Origin: Paenibacillus sp. IHBB 10380
Lineage (GTDB): Bacteria > Bacillota > Bacilli > Paenibacillales > Paenibacillaceae
Assembly: GCF_000949425.1 (NCBI RefSeq)
Contig: NZ_CP010976.1
Location: 3,348,001-3,412,000, forward strand
DNA length: 64,000 bases
Direction of reading: 5' to 3'
The position numbers and the translations under genes are program-made. Positions 35,205 to 42,835 of this stretch are shown here, one piece after another. The notes beneath the pieces were generated by a model. It was not told where the DNA came from. It searched no databases and worked only from the letters and a program-made list of their open reading frames with translations. Every line of letters starts with the position of its first letter. Within the stretch, counting starts at the first letter, position 1.

Positions 35205-36374
35205 ATGAATCTTAAAATTTTTCTACTCACTATGGCCACATTTACTGTAGGTCTGATAGAACTGATAATTGGAGGTGTCTTACCGAGCATTGCTCAAGAT
35301 CTCAATGTCTCGCTAAGCACCGCCGGACAGCTTATTACGATCTATGCTTTAATCTATGCTATTTCCGGGCCTACTTTGTTGGCACTTACCGGAAAGATAG
35401 AGAGAAAACGTTTGTATTTATGGTCCATGCTTATTTTCACTCTCGGCAGCTTCTTAGCTTTCTGGAGTCCGAACTACCTGGTGCTCTTTATCTCCCGAAT
35501 CATTACAGCCGCCAGTGGATCTTTAATTGTGACCCTATCACTGACCATAGCTGTCAAGATTGTGCCTAAAGCCTTTCAAGCCAGGGTCATCGGGATTATC
35601 TCTATGGGCGTCAGCTCTTCTATTGTGTTAGGTGTACCACTAGGTGTTCTAGCTCAGGATGTTCTGGGATGGCGTGCTTTATTTTTAATCATTGGCCTGT
35701 TAACTCTCGTTGCAATGGCTACGATTCATCTATATTTGCATAAAATTCCTACGGAGCAGCTTGTGCCATTGAGATCCCAATTGCAGTCTCTCAAAAATGC
35801 AAAAATCATCAGTGCGCATCTCGTTACAACTTTGGCTTTAGCCGGACATTATACGCTCTACGCTTACTTTACGCCATTTTTAGAAAACTTATTAAATCTG
35901 GATGCCAACTGGATCAGCGTAGCATATTTTGTGTTCGGTCTCTCTGCAGTAAGCGGAGGCTTGATTGGAGGCTTTCTGGCAGATACTGTGGGCGCAACAA
36001 AGAGTGTTTTGATTATTATCGCTGTGTTTGTCCTTGTCATGTTTATTTTGCCGTTCTCTACATTAAACCTGTATTTATTTACATTCGTGCTTATACTCTG
36101 GGGAGCCCTGAGTTGGGCATTATCACCGGCACAGCAAAGCTATTTAATTCAAAACGCGCCTGAATCGTCGGATATTCAACAAAGTTTTAACTTCTCCGCT
36201 CTGCAAATCGGAATTGCACTGGGCTCTGCATTAGGGGGAGTAGTAATTACAAAAGCTGATTCCATTGAGAGTAATGCCTGGGTGGGCGGAATATTGATGA
36301 TTGCTGCGTTTTTCTGCTGCCTTTACTCGATTTCCAGAAAACCAGCCTTTCAGACACCGGAAAATGTGAATTAG
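35205..36374 (+). CDS. pbuE: purine efflux pump, MFS
   Basis: A 389-residue major facilitator with 12 predicted helices, very similar along its length to B. subtilis PbuE (YdhL): IAQDLNVSLSTAGQLI, GKIERKRLYLW, the HYTLYAYFTPFLE region, and the late PAQQSYLIQNAPESSDIQQSFN. PbuE exports hypoxanthine and other purine bases with protons. AAAGGAGAAAT precedes the ATG. The adenine riboswitch in its leader fixes the assignment and its control: expression rises when adenine accumulates. Confidence 0.95.
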   Translation: MNLKIFLLTMATFTVGLIELIIGGVLPSIAQDLNVSLSTAGQLITIYALIYAISGPTLLALTGKIERKRLYLWSMLIFTLGSFLAFWSPNYLVLFISRIITAASGSLIVTLSLTIAVKIVPKAFQARVIGIISMGVSSSIVLGVPLGVLAQDVLGWRALFLIIGLLTLVAMATIHLYLHKIPTEQLVPLRSQLQSLKNAKIISAHLVTTLALAGHYTLYAYFTPFLENLLNLDANWISVAYFVFGLSAVSGGLIGGFLADTVGATKSVLIIIAVFVLVMFILPFSTLNLYLFTFVLILWGALSWALSPAQQSYLIQNAPESSDIQQSFNFSALQIGIALGSALGGVVITKADSIESNAWVGGILMIAAFFCCLYSISRKPAFQTPENVN

Positions 36375-36527
36375 AGGCTTTCATCACTGGTGGAGTCCAT
36401 ATACAATCAATCCAAATGGGCTTCAACTCCGGGGCTGCTTTATTGGAACCAACCAAGCTGACGCAGGGCTAACACCGTTTATTCAATCTTTATAGAATCC
36501 CAAAATTTCTAAGGGGGAAGTTGACTG

Positions 36528-37460
36528 ATGCTGCCACAAGGATTGCAGAAAGATTTAGAGAGATTCATCCAGACACAAGAACTTGATGAGCGAGTCGCGA
36601 AACTGGTGAATAGTCAGGCGGAGCCTTTGCTCAGATTTACACTTGCAGGAGAGGAAGATTATGTCTGCACCGGCAACAGCCGGGTTGCCGGCTGCCCGGA
36701 TCTGCCGCCTTCGTTCGAATGGCCGCTGGACTCCGACGGGGAATATTGGACGTTCATTGCCCAGATTAATTTGGACGAGCTTCCTATTACGCCTTATGCG
36801 GGTCTACCACTGCGTGGAATCTTATATTTTTTCCTTGGGCTGGATGAACCTGCGTATGATATCGAACACCGGATTTATTATTACGATGCCGATTTAACTG
36901 TTCTGAAGAAGACCGCTCCGCCGGATGGACGGGAGGAAATTTCCGAGGAGAACCGCGGGTTCGTCTCCCATAAAATATCGTTTGAACCGGACTGGACTCT
37001 CCCCGAAGAAGCTATGGATACTTTAATGGAGGATTTCCCCGATGCCTATGATGCGCTAGAGAATGGTGGCGATACCTTCTGGGGCCAGCACCAGAGCTGG
37101 GCCGGAGATACACCATTGGATGCCTACTTGTGCCGCAACGGGATGCAGGATATCCTGTTCAGCCACCATAAGACAGCGGATCAAATACGACTGGAAGCTC
37201 GCGAAGCCGAGGAAAGAGGCAGCTTAGAGTACGCACAACGTCTGTTGACTCAAGCGATACCGCAACTGGAAGAGTATAACAGGAATAAGGGAAGGCATAA
37301 GACCCGTACGGCAAACTGGCATGTACTGCTGTCTATTTCCTCCCTTGACGAAGTGGGCATGTGCTGGTGGGACGCTGGTTATGTGGAATTTTTGATCGAT
37401 AAATCCGATTTGGAGTGTCTGGATTTTAGCCGTACTTATGTGAATCTAGCAACGAGTTGA
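36528..37460 (+). CDS. DUF1963 (YwqG-like) protein
   Basis: A 310-residue cytoplasmic protein of the DUF1963/YwqG family. Typical features are NSRVAGCPDLPPSFEWP (about 49-65), WTFIAQINLDELP, LRGILYFFLG and the late VLLSISSLDEVGMCWWDAGYVEFLI. The family is widespread and acidic, and its molecular role is unknown; it occurs next to YeeF-type toxins in some Bacilli. AAGGGGG precedes the ATG. No toxin gene is visible here. Confidence 0.85.
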   Translation: MLPQGLQKDLERFIQTQELDERVAKLVNSQAEPLLRFTLAGEEDYVCTGNSRVAGCPDLPPSFEWPLDSDGEYWTFIAQINLDELPITPYAGLPLRGILYFFLGLDEPAYDIEHRIYYYDADLTVLKKTAPPDGREEISEENRGFVSHKISFEPDWTLPEEAMDTLMEDFPDAYDALENGGDTFWGQHQSWAGDTPLDAYLCRNGMQDILFSHHKTADQIRLEAREAEERGSLEYAQRLLTQAIPQLEEYNRNKGRHKTRTANWHVLLSISSLDEVGMCWWDAGYVEFLIDKSDLECLDFSRTYVNLATS

Positions 37461-38363
37461 TAACGCACTTTAACAGCTCCAAACGCTGTTTGGGTAGTAA
37501 TCAGCAGTTGGCCGTACTCCTGATACTGAAATTATGCATGACCACTCCTTAAGACCTATATTCTGATTCTATTCCTTTATCGGTTTTTCTTAACAATTTT
37601 TTAATATAAGGTTCTGTTTTCTTTTATTGTTATTTTTAACCAAGGGAAAATAACTCACAAATAAAATAGTTAAATAAACTCGTATTGTCCACAAGCAACC
37701 GAGAAGCCACCGAGTATGCAAAAAAATTTCCACTGTTACCAGAGGTTTGACCACGAGAGTAAAAAGCTTAGAAATTTGCATACCTAAGAACCGCTAAACA
37801 CTCTGAAATCTTTGTGTTTAGCGGCTTTTTTCTTTCTGGAGCCTTGGGGGGCCCCCCTAACCTCTCGCATGCCCATGCAGGCGCTCTCCCGCAGCGCTTA
37901 GTTTCACTGCCCCCTGCCCCTTCGTTTCCATGTTCCCTCAAATACATCCTTGGCAACCTGTAACGCGGATGCGGCGCGCGGCCAGCTACATAAAACGCAA
38001 GATAAGTTATCACTTTAATCAGTACTTCTTTGGTCAGACCGTTCTCTTGGGCCAGACGGAGATGATAAGGAAACTGTCCTGTAGTCCTGTAGTTCCCCAG
38101 CTACTAGCGCGGATACCGTAAGGAGACTGCGTTCCCTAAGCGATATTTGTTCTCTCCTCCACCGCCTGATCAATATTGTGTGTTAATTCAACTATCGTGT
38201 TCCGTCGTATTATGAGGATAGCCAGTTTTTACTGGTTGATTAAGCCAATTCAGCAGCAGCTCAAAACTCAAAAAAAAACCGCCACAATTAATAGCCGTTA
38301 CAGCTATAAAAAATGACAGTTATTTTTATATCTTTGTCGTCGTATCCAGTATGGATATGTTCA
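37461..38363. other. gene-poor region with repeats and a terminator
   Basis: Nine hundred bases without a supportable gene. Contents: a plus-strand terminator at 37791-37831, an abrupt GC-rich block (about 37,840-38,000) with the 12-base palindrome GGGGGGCCCCCC at 37846-37857, and CCTGTAGTCCTGTAGTTCCC near 38,080, a short direct repeat that looks like a worn member of a dispersed repeat family. The sharp change in base composition suggests imported or recombined DNA. Confidence 0.45.
37791..37831 (+). terminator. Rho-independent terminator, plus strand
   Basis: CCGCTAAACAC and GTGTTTAGCGG make an 11-bp stem around 12 bases, followed by CTTTTTTC. It is the first terminator after the DUF1963 gene but lies 330 bases away, so it may be left over from a lost gene. 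Confidence 0.75.
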
Positions 38364-38669
38364 TTATATACGTTTAAATTCCATATTTGCTGTTTCCAAC
38401 ATGGATTTCCAATTAGCAAATTCCGTTTCCCTATTAACATGCCGATCAAAAAGTTCATCAGGTATGTTATTGATATCTTCTTCTGTCTTTACTTGAAAAT
38501 TCCCTTTGATTAAAAACTCATCAAAACTCTTGTAACTGGAATGCTTACTCATGAACGCTTCATTAAACAAATTCTCTAAAGAAATATGATTCGGATCTTC
38601 TTGATTCGTTTTCTGACCTTGTAAATCGATCATCAGTTCTTCTAGTGTCATTGGTTTTTGTCTTCTCAA
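38364..38669 (-). CDS. small acidic protein of unknown function
   Basis: A 101-residue cytoplasmic protein starting with TTG, supported by TAGGAGTGG about 5-8 bases upstream. It is acidic and helix-rich (LENLFNEAFMSKHSSYKSFDEFL, TEEDINNIPDELFDRHV), with no membrane segment. I do not recognise the family. It lies just beyond the tRNA-Ala gene. Confidence 0.6.
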   Translation of the reverse strand: MRRQKPMTLEELMIDLQGQKTNQEDPNHISLENLFNEAFMSKHSSYKSFDEFLIKGNFQVKTEEDINNIPDELFDRHVNRETEFANWKSMLETANMEFKRI

Positions 38670-38824
38670 ATTACCACTCCTAATTTTATATATTGTTTCA
38701 AACTAACGTGTTGATTATCCTGAAAACCACGTGGATACAATCACCCTAACATCATATCATCTATTTCACTATGATAAGGCGATAAACTGCCTTTACATGT
38801 CTTGAGTGTAGTGACAAAAATAAA

Positions 38825-38844
38825 AAACGGCATTTCTGCCGTTT
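38825..38844 (-). terminator. Rho-independent terminator of tRNA-Ala
   Basis: AAACGGCA and TGCCGTTT form an 8-bp stem with loop TTTC, followed on the minus strand by TTTTTTATTTTTG, 14 bases after the tRNA end. Confidence 0.85.
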
Positions 38845-38857
38845 GGATTTAAGGTGT

Positions 38858-38933
38858 TGGTGGAAAATAGGGGGATCGAACCCCTGACCTCTTCGCTGCC
38901 AGCGAAGCGCTCTCCCAGCTGAGCTAATTCCCC
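38858..38933 (-). tRNA. tRNA-Ala (anticodon GGC)
   Basis: The 76-base minus-strand sequence folds as a full cloverleaf: acceptor GGGGAAT/ATTTTCC, D arm GCTC/GAGC, anticodon arm CTTCG-CTGGCAG-CGAAG with anticodon GGC, variable loop AGGTC, and T arm AGGGG-TTCGATC-CCCCT. CCA is encoded. It is followed by a terminator and is therefore a single-tRNA transcript. Parts of it recur at 24.6 and 32.0 kb. Confidence 0.97.
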
Positions 38934-39070
38934 GTGATAAATCTTTATGCTGGTATTCAATTTCTTTGGGGGTAGTGTAACCAACCACCAACTCCCAGTG
39001 AGCTATGGATCCATTGATTTAACAACACTCATTAATTTACCAGAAATTCATTGCTGTGTCAATGAATTTT

Positions 39071-39538
39071 TTATTCCTCCAATGTGCTTTTGGACAGAAG
39101 GCCTTTCAGTTCCTTCATGAACATATTAATGTCCTTGAACTGTCTGTATACGGAGGCGAAACGTACGTAAGCCACCTCATCAACAGGATGCAGTTCTTGC
39201 ATCACTAGCTTACCTATTTGCTGGCTATCTACTTCGGCTACAGCGGTATTGCGAAGCGCTTTCTCTACTTCAGACACAATCATATCAAGCTGCTCAGCAG
39301 AGACTGGGCGCTTCTCGCATGCACGGATTAAACCGCGCAGTATTTTGTCACGACTAAATTCCTCTCGGTTACCATTCTTCTTAATAACGATCAGTGGTGT
39401 TTCTTCCACTTTCTCGAACGTAGTGAATCTACGGCTACATTGTTCACATTCTCGTCTGCGACGAATTGATTTGTTCTCATTCGCAGGACGTGAGTCAAGT
39501 ACTTTGGTACCCGCATAGTCACAAAATGGGCATTTCAT
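39071..39538 (-). CDS. nrdR: transcriptional repressor NrdR
   Basis: A 155-residue repressor of ribonucleotide reductase genes. An N-terminal zinc ribbon ([18 protein letters not shown] and [12 protein letters not shown], four cysteines) is followed by an ATP-cone that senses ATP/dATP ([24 protein letters not shown]). Length and start match the family exactly. AAAGGAAGTG precedes the ATG. No nrd genes lie in the window, so its targets are elsewhere. Confidence 0.97.
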   Translation of the reverse strand: MKCPFCDYAGTKVLDSRPANENKSIRRRRECEQCSRRFTTFEKVEETPLIVIKKNGNREEFSRDKILRGLIRACEKRPVSAEQLDMIVSEVEKALRNTAVAEVDSQQIGKLVMQELHPVDEVAYVRFASVYRQFKDINMFMKELKGLLSKSTLEE

Positions 39539-39674
39539 TAACGTTTCACTTCCTTTTCAATTAGACTTACCAAAAAAATGACTTTATTTCCATAAATTAA
39601 GTATCTCTTACATGTTATGAAGATTGTATTTATGACACATAATACTTTTACCAACAGCGAGGAGGTGAACGATA

Positions 39675-39890
39675 ATGAGCACAAACAACTCCAACAACTT
39701 AGTTGTAACAAAAGCTACAGCCGCACTAGAACAATTGAAGTACGAAATCGCTCAAGAACTAGGAATAAGCATTCCTCAAGACGGATATCAAGGTAATATG
39801 ACTTCTTACGAGAATGGTTCCATCGGAGGTTATATCACTAAACGCTTGGTAACCATTGGTGAACAACAACTAGCTGGTCAATTTAAATAA
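39675..39890 (+). CDS. small acid-soluble spore protein, alpha/beta type
   Basis: A 71-residue DNA-binding spore protein that protects the spore chromosome. It has the GPR protease site (KYEIAQELGI) and the conserved second half (GYITKRLVTIGEQQL). The ribosome binding site GAGGAGGTG is very strong, and a terminator follows. Expression should come from the forespore sigma-G. It points to a spore-former. Confidence 0.96.
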   Translation: MSTNNSNNLVVTKATAALEQLKYEIAQELGISIPQDGYQGNMTSYENGSIGGYITKRLVTIGEQQLAGQFK

Positions 39891-39912
39891 TTAAAATAAT
39901 TTAGAAATGAAA

Positions 39913-39953
39913 GTGTTGGGACAGGCTGTGAAGCCGCACCAACGCTTTTTTTT
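39913..39953 (+). terminator. Rho-independent terminator of the SASP gene
   Basis: GTGTTGG and CCAACGC pair, with a second small stem GGCT/AGCC inside, followed by eight T residues on the plus strand. Confidence 0.85.
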
Positions 39954-39962
39954 CATATTCGT

Positions 39963-40526
39963 CTAGAATTCGTCGTAGATATCTGTATATTGCTCATAAT
40001 AATATAATACACGCTGCACATAATGCCTAGTCTCACCAATAGGAATTTCTTTAACCGTTTCTTGTTGTCCATCCCACAGACCCTTGTCCATCCAACTTCG
40101 TACATTTCCTTGACCTGCATTATAAGCTGCAATGGCTAATGTTCTATTACCGTCAAATTGCTTAGTTAAGAATGCAATGTACCAAGTACCAAGCTGAATA
40201 TTAGGTTTTACTTCATACTTGATACGATCCAAAGAAACTTCAGGAAGCTTGACCATCTCCATTGCCCACGTCGCCGTATCTGGCATAAGCTGCATAATTC
40301 CAAGCGCGCCCTTCTTCGACACTTTACCTGGCTTAAAGTTAGACTCTGCTCGGATGATAGCTGCAATTAAGAAGGGATCGACTTCATATATTTCAGCTTG
40401 TTCATTAATCTCTTCTTTATAATGAATCGGATAGAACCAGGACATCCAATTGGTATTAAAAAAAAGTAGGACCACAAAAGACAAAAATAGAAGTAACAAC
40501 ACTCTTTTTTTACGTAACATCTTCAT
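39963..40526 (-). CDS. lytic murein transglycosylase, SLT family
   Basis: A 187-residue protein with an N-terminal membrane anchor (about 7-25) and an external SLT domain. The catalytic glutamate lies in AAIIRAESNFKPG (about residue 61), followed by GALGIMQLMPDTATW and AIAAYNAGQGNV. It cleaves glycan strands of peptidoglycan to 1,6-anhydro ends. Its ATG overlaps the coaE stop by four bases (ATGA), so it is translationally coupled to coaE. Confidence 0.92.
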   Translation of the reverse strand: MKMLRKKRVLLLLFLSFVVLLFFNTNWMSWFYPIHYKEEINEQAEIYEVDPFLIAAIIRAESNFKPGKVSKKGALGIMQLMPDTATWAMEMVKLPEVSLDRIKYEVKPNIQLGTWYIAFLTKQFDGNRTLAIAAYNAGQGNVRSWMDKGLWDGQQETVKEIPIGETRHYVQRVLYYYEQYTDIYDEF

Positions 40527-41119
40527 AAGAGACCCTTTTGAATCCAGAATTCATCCACTTGTCGCGCTGTATCCGTTAAACTGTGGCTATTATCAATGAC
40601 CCAATCCGCCCTACTTCTCTTATCTTCAATATCCATTTGAGCCTGAAGACGTAATTCAGCTTGTCCCGAGTCCAATTGATCTCGCTCCATAAGGCGCTCC
40701 TTCTGAAGTACTCGTGACGTATAGACAACCAAGACTTCATGAAACATGGACTCAAGTGCTGACTCATACAGCAGCGGAATATCTACAACAACAAGCCGAT
40801 CAGGATACTTCTCTTCTAATGTCTCCATACTTGTTCTTATTTCTTGACGAATCGCTGGATGACTTATGGCATTTAGAGCCTTGAGCGCTTCTGGATCATT
40901 AAATACGATACTACCAAGCTTCTTCCGATCAAGCGTACCATCACTTTGTATTAGAGCTTGTCCAAAGTGTTCAGCTACCGCCACCAATACGGGATGGCCC
41001 GGGAGCATAACTTCCCGAGCAATCGCATCCGCATCGACAAGCATAGCTCCTTTCTTGACCAGAAGGGAGGACACGGTACTCTTACCTGTGGCTATACCTC
41101 CCGTTAACCCGATATGCAT
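40523..41119 (-). CDS. coaE: dephospho-CoA kinase
   Basis: A 198-residue P-loop kinase doing the last step of coenzyme A synthesis, phosphorylating the 3' hydroxyl of dephospho-CoA. The Walker A GGIATGKS (about 7-14), DADAIAREVM, the lid region and VVVDIPLLYES are all in place. The order mutM-ytaF-coaE is that of Bacillus. It is followed with overlap by the transglycosylase gene. Confidence 0.96.
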   Translation of the reverse strand: MHIGLTGGIATGKSTVSSLLVKKGAMLVDADAIAREVMLPGHPVLVAVAEHFGQALIQSDGTLDRKKLGSIVFNDPEALKALNAISHPAIRQEIRTSMETLEEKYPDRLVVVDIPLLYESALESMFHEVLVVYTSRVLQKERLMERDQLDSGQAELRLQAQMDIEDKRSRADWVIDNSHSLTDTARQVDEFWIQKGLL

Positions 41120-41128
41120 GATTTCACC

Positions 41129-41821
41129 TCATAACAGCTTCATTATTCCCATAATAATTAACATTAACGCCGGCAATGCCGTAACATGACGTGTCCATGA
41201 CTTAGTAGCAAATCGGAATCCTGCCTTCATTCCCATGACTAAGAAGCTTCCACTGAATACTGCAATAACAACAGCCGTCCATAGTGGTGAGAATCCTAGA
41301 AGTGCTGCCCCAAGCCCTGCACCGAACGCATCAAGAGATAGCGCAATACCAAGCCACATCGCTTCAAAACCTGAAATACTTCCTGACTTATCTACATCTG
41401 CTGATGAAGGTGTCCGTAATATTTGAATCACAAGTCCAAACTTACGAATTTCAAGTGAGAATACAGGCCGTTCTAAAACTTCCTCGGCTTGATCATACTC
41501 TGCCACTACACTGTTCTGTTTCGGTACATCAGCAACTACGCTCTTTTCCTTCTGCAACAATAATTGCACTAATGACCATGATCCCATCACAATTAAAATA
41601 GTAGCACCTACTACAGACGCTACCGTCTCTGATACTACATGACTGAGAAGAACGCCTACTTGCATCGACAAGTAAATGATCACTCCAGAAAGCATCGAAA
41701 TAATAACAATCGAAAGGAGTGGTATTTTCATTTTCCTCAGACCATATGTAATACCGACTCCAAAACTGTCCAAACTCAGCGCGAAGGCTAACAACATCAA
41801 TGAAACCATTTGACTGAGCAC
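41129..41821 (-). CDS. ytaF: sporulation membrane protein YtaF (MntP-like)
   Basis: A 230-residue membrane protein with six helices in two similar halves, each starting ALSLDSFGVGI or ALSLDAFGAGLG, a metal-coordinating pattern shared with the MntP manganese exporters. The GTG at 41819-41821 is the start because GGGAGGGGA lies just upstream, and the longer frame from 41860 would begin before it. Located between mutM and coaE as in Bacillus. Reported as a sporulation protein; a cation transport role is inferred. Confidence 0.92.
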   Translation of the reverse strand: MLSQMVSLMLLAFALSLDSFGVGITYGLRKMKIPLLSIVIISMLSGVIIYLSMQVGVLLSHVVSETVASVVGATILIVMGSWSLVQLLLQKEKSVVADVPKQNSVVAEYDQAEEVLERPVFSLEIRKFGLVIQILRTPSSADVDKSGSISGFEAMWLGIALSLDAFGAGLGAALLGFSPLWTAVVIAVFSGSFLVMGMKAGFRFATKSWTRHVTALPALMLIIMGIMKLL

Positions 41822-41953
41822 CCGGTCCCCTCCCTGTCTCAAGCGGATTTCCCGGAACATTCAACTTTACCCGGTAATGATCCGCATCCAGTTAATATTC
41901 TCTCCGTTATTATATGGAGGAACAAACGAGGGGGTGCACATTCATCTACATAT

Positions 41954-42784
41954 TCACTTGTTCAATTGGCACCTAGGGCAATAATGCGTTCCTCGGCCTC
42001 CAACGACCGTCCTCTCAATCATAGAACCACACTTCTCACAAGGCTGAGACTGTCGTCCATACACTTGAAGTTGATGCTGGAACATTCCCATCTCTCCTTG
42101 GCCATTTACATAAGACTTAATGGATGATCCGCCTGCTTTCACCGATTCCAATAATGTACTTACCACAGAAGCATGTAAACGTTCAAACTGAGAATCACTC
42201 AATGAATTTACGCTTTGTTCCGGGTGAATTCCCGCCTTGAATAAGGCTTCATCCACATAGATATTCCCAATCCCAACCACATATGCTTGATTCAACAGCA
42301 CGGACTTAATCTTCGTCTTCTTACCTACTAAGACACCTTTAAATTGCTCTAAAGTGAATGATTCATCTAATGGCTCAAGTCCAAGCTTAGACAAGGGTGG
42401 AAGTTGGAATTCCTCCCCTGGATTGAACAAATGCATCGTTCCGAATTGACGTACGTCCTTATATCGTAATTCAGTTCCATCATTAAAATGAAAAATAACA
42501 TGTGTATGTTTATCTACAGGGTCTGAACTCTTAAAGAGTCCATACCGCCCTTCCATCCGTAGATGGGAGACCAGTACTAGACCATCCATGACGATCCGTA
42601 GAAATTTCCCACGTCGATCCACTTCAACAATGGTATGTCCTGCAAGCATGATTTCGAATTGCTTTATATCATCAGGGCGCTGAATAATCCGCGCCAAATT
42701 TACAGTTACATAATCTATCTTTTTACCTTTAATTAATTGATTTAAGGTTCTTTTAATCGTTTCTACTTCCGGCAACTCCGGCAT
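41954..42784 (-). CDS. mutM: formamidopyrimidine-DNA glycosylase
   Basis: A 276-residue base-excision repair enzyme that removes 8-oxoguanine and nicks the abasic site. The catalytic N-terminus MPELPEVETIKR (Pro1 nucleophile after Met removal), the helix-two-turn-helix (GIGNIYVDEALF) and the C-terminal zinc finger CEKCGSMIERTVVGGRGTHYCPRC are complete. GAGGTGAG precedes the ATG. It lies 50 bases after polA, as in Bacillus. Confidence 0.97.
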   Translation of the reverse strand: MPELPEVETIKRTLNQLIKGKKIDYVTVNLARIIQRPDDIKQFEIMLAGHTIVEVDRRGKFLRIVMDGLVLVSHLRMEGRYGLFKSSDPVDKHTHVIFHFNDGTELRYKDVRQFGTMHLFNPGEEFQLPPLSKLGLEPLDESFTLEQFKGVLVGKKTKIKSVLLNQAYVVGIGNIYVDEALFKAGIHPEQSVNSLSDSQFERLHASVVSTLLESVKAGGSSIKSYVNGQGEMGMFQHQLQVYGRQSQPCEKCGSMIERTVVGGRGTHYCPRCQLNK

Positions 42785-42835
42785 GATGTACTCACCTCTA
42801 TACTATTATAACGGAATTTGAAGCATTTAGGGTGT

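Noticed and set aside
37590..37781. A 63-residue hydrophobic minus-strand frame
   Set aside because: No usable ribosome binding site, AT-driven composition and no similarity seen.
37768..38013. An 81-residue minus-strand frame rich in G, R and P
   Set aside because: It is open only because of the local GC-rich block, covers a terminator and lacks a start signal.
38761..38991. Minus-strand frames of 63-76 residues
   Set aside because: They cover the tRNA-Ala gene and its terminator.
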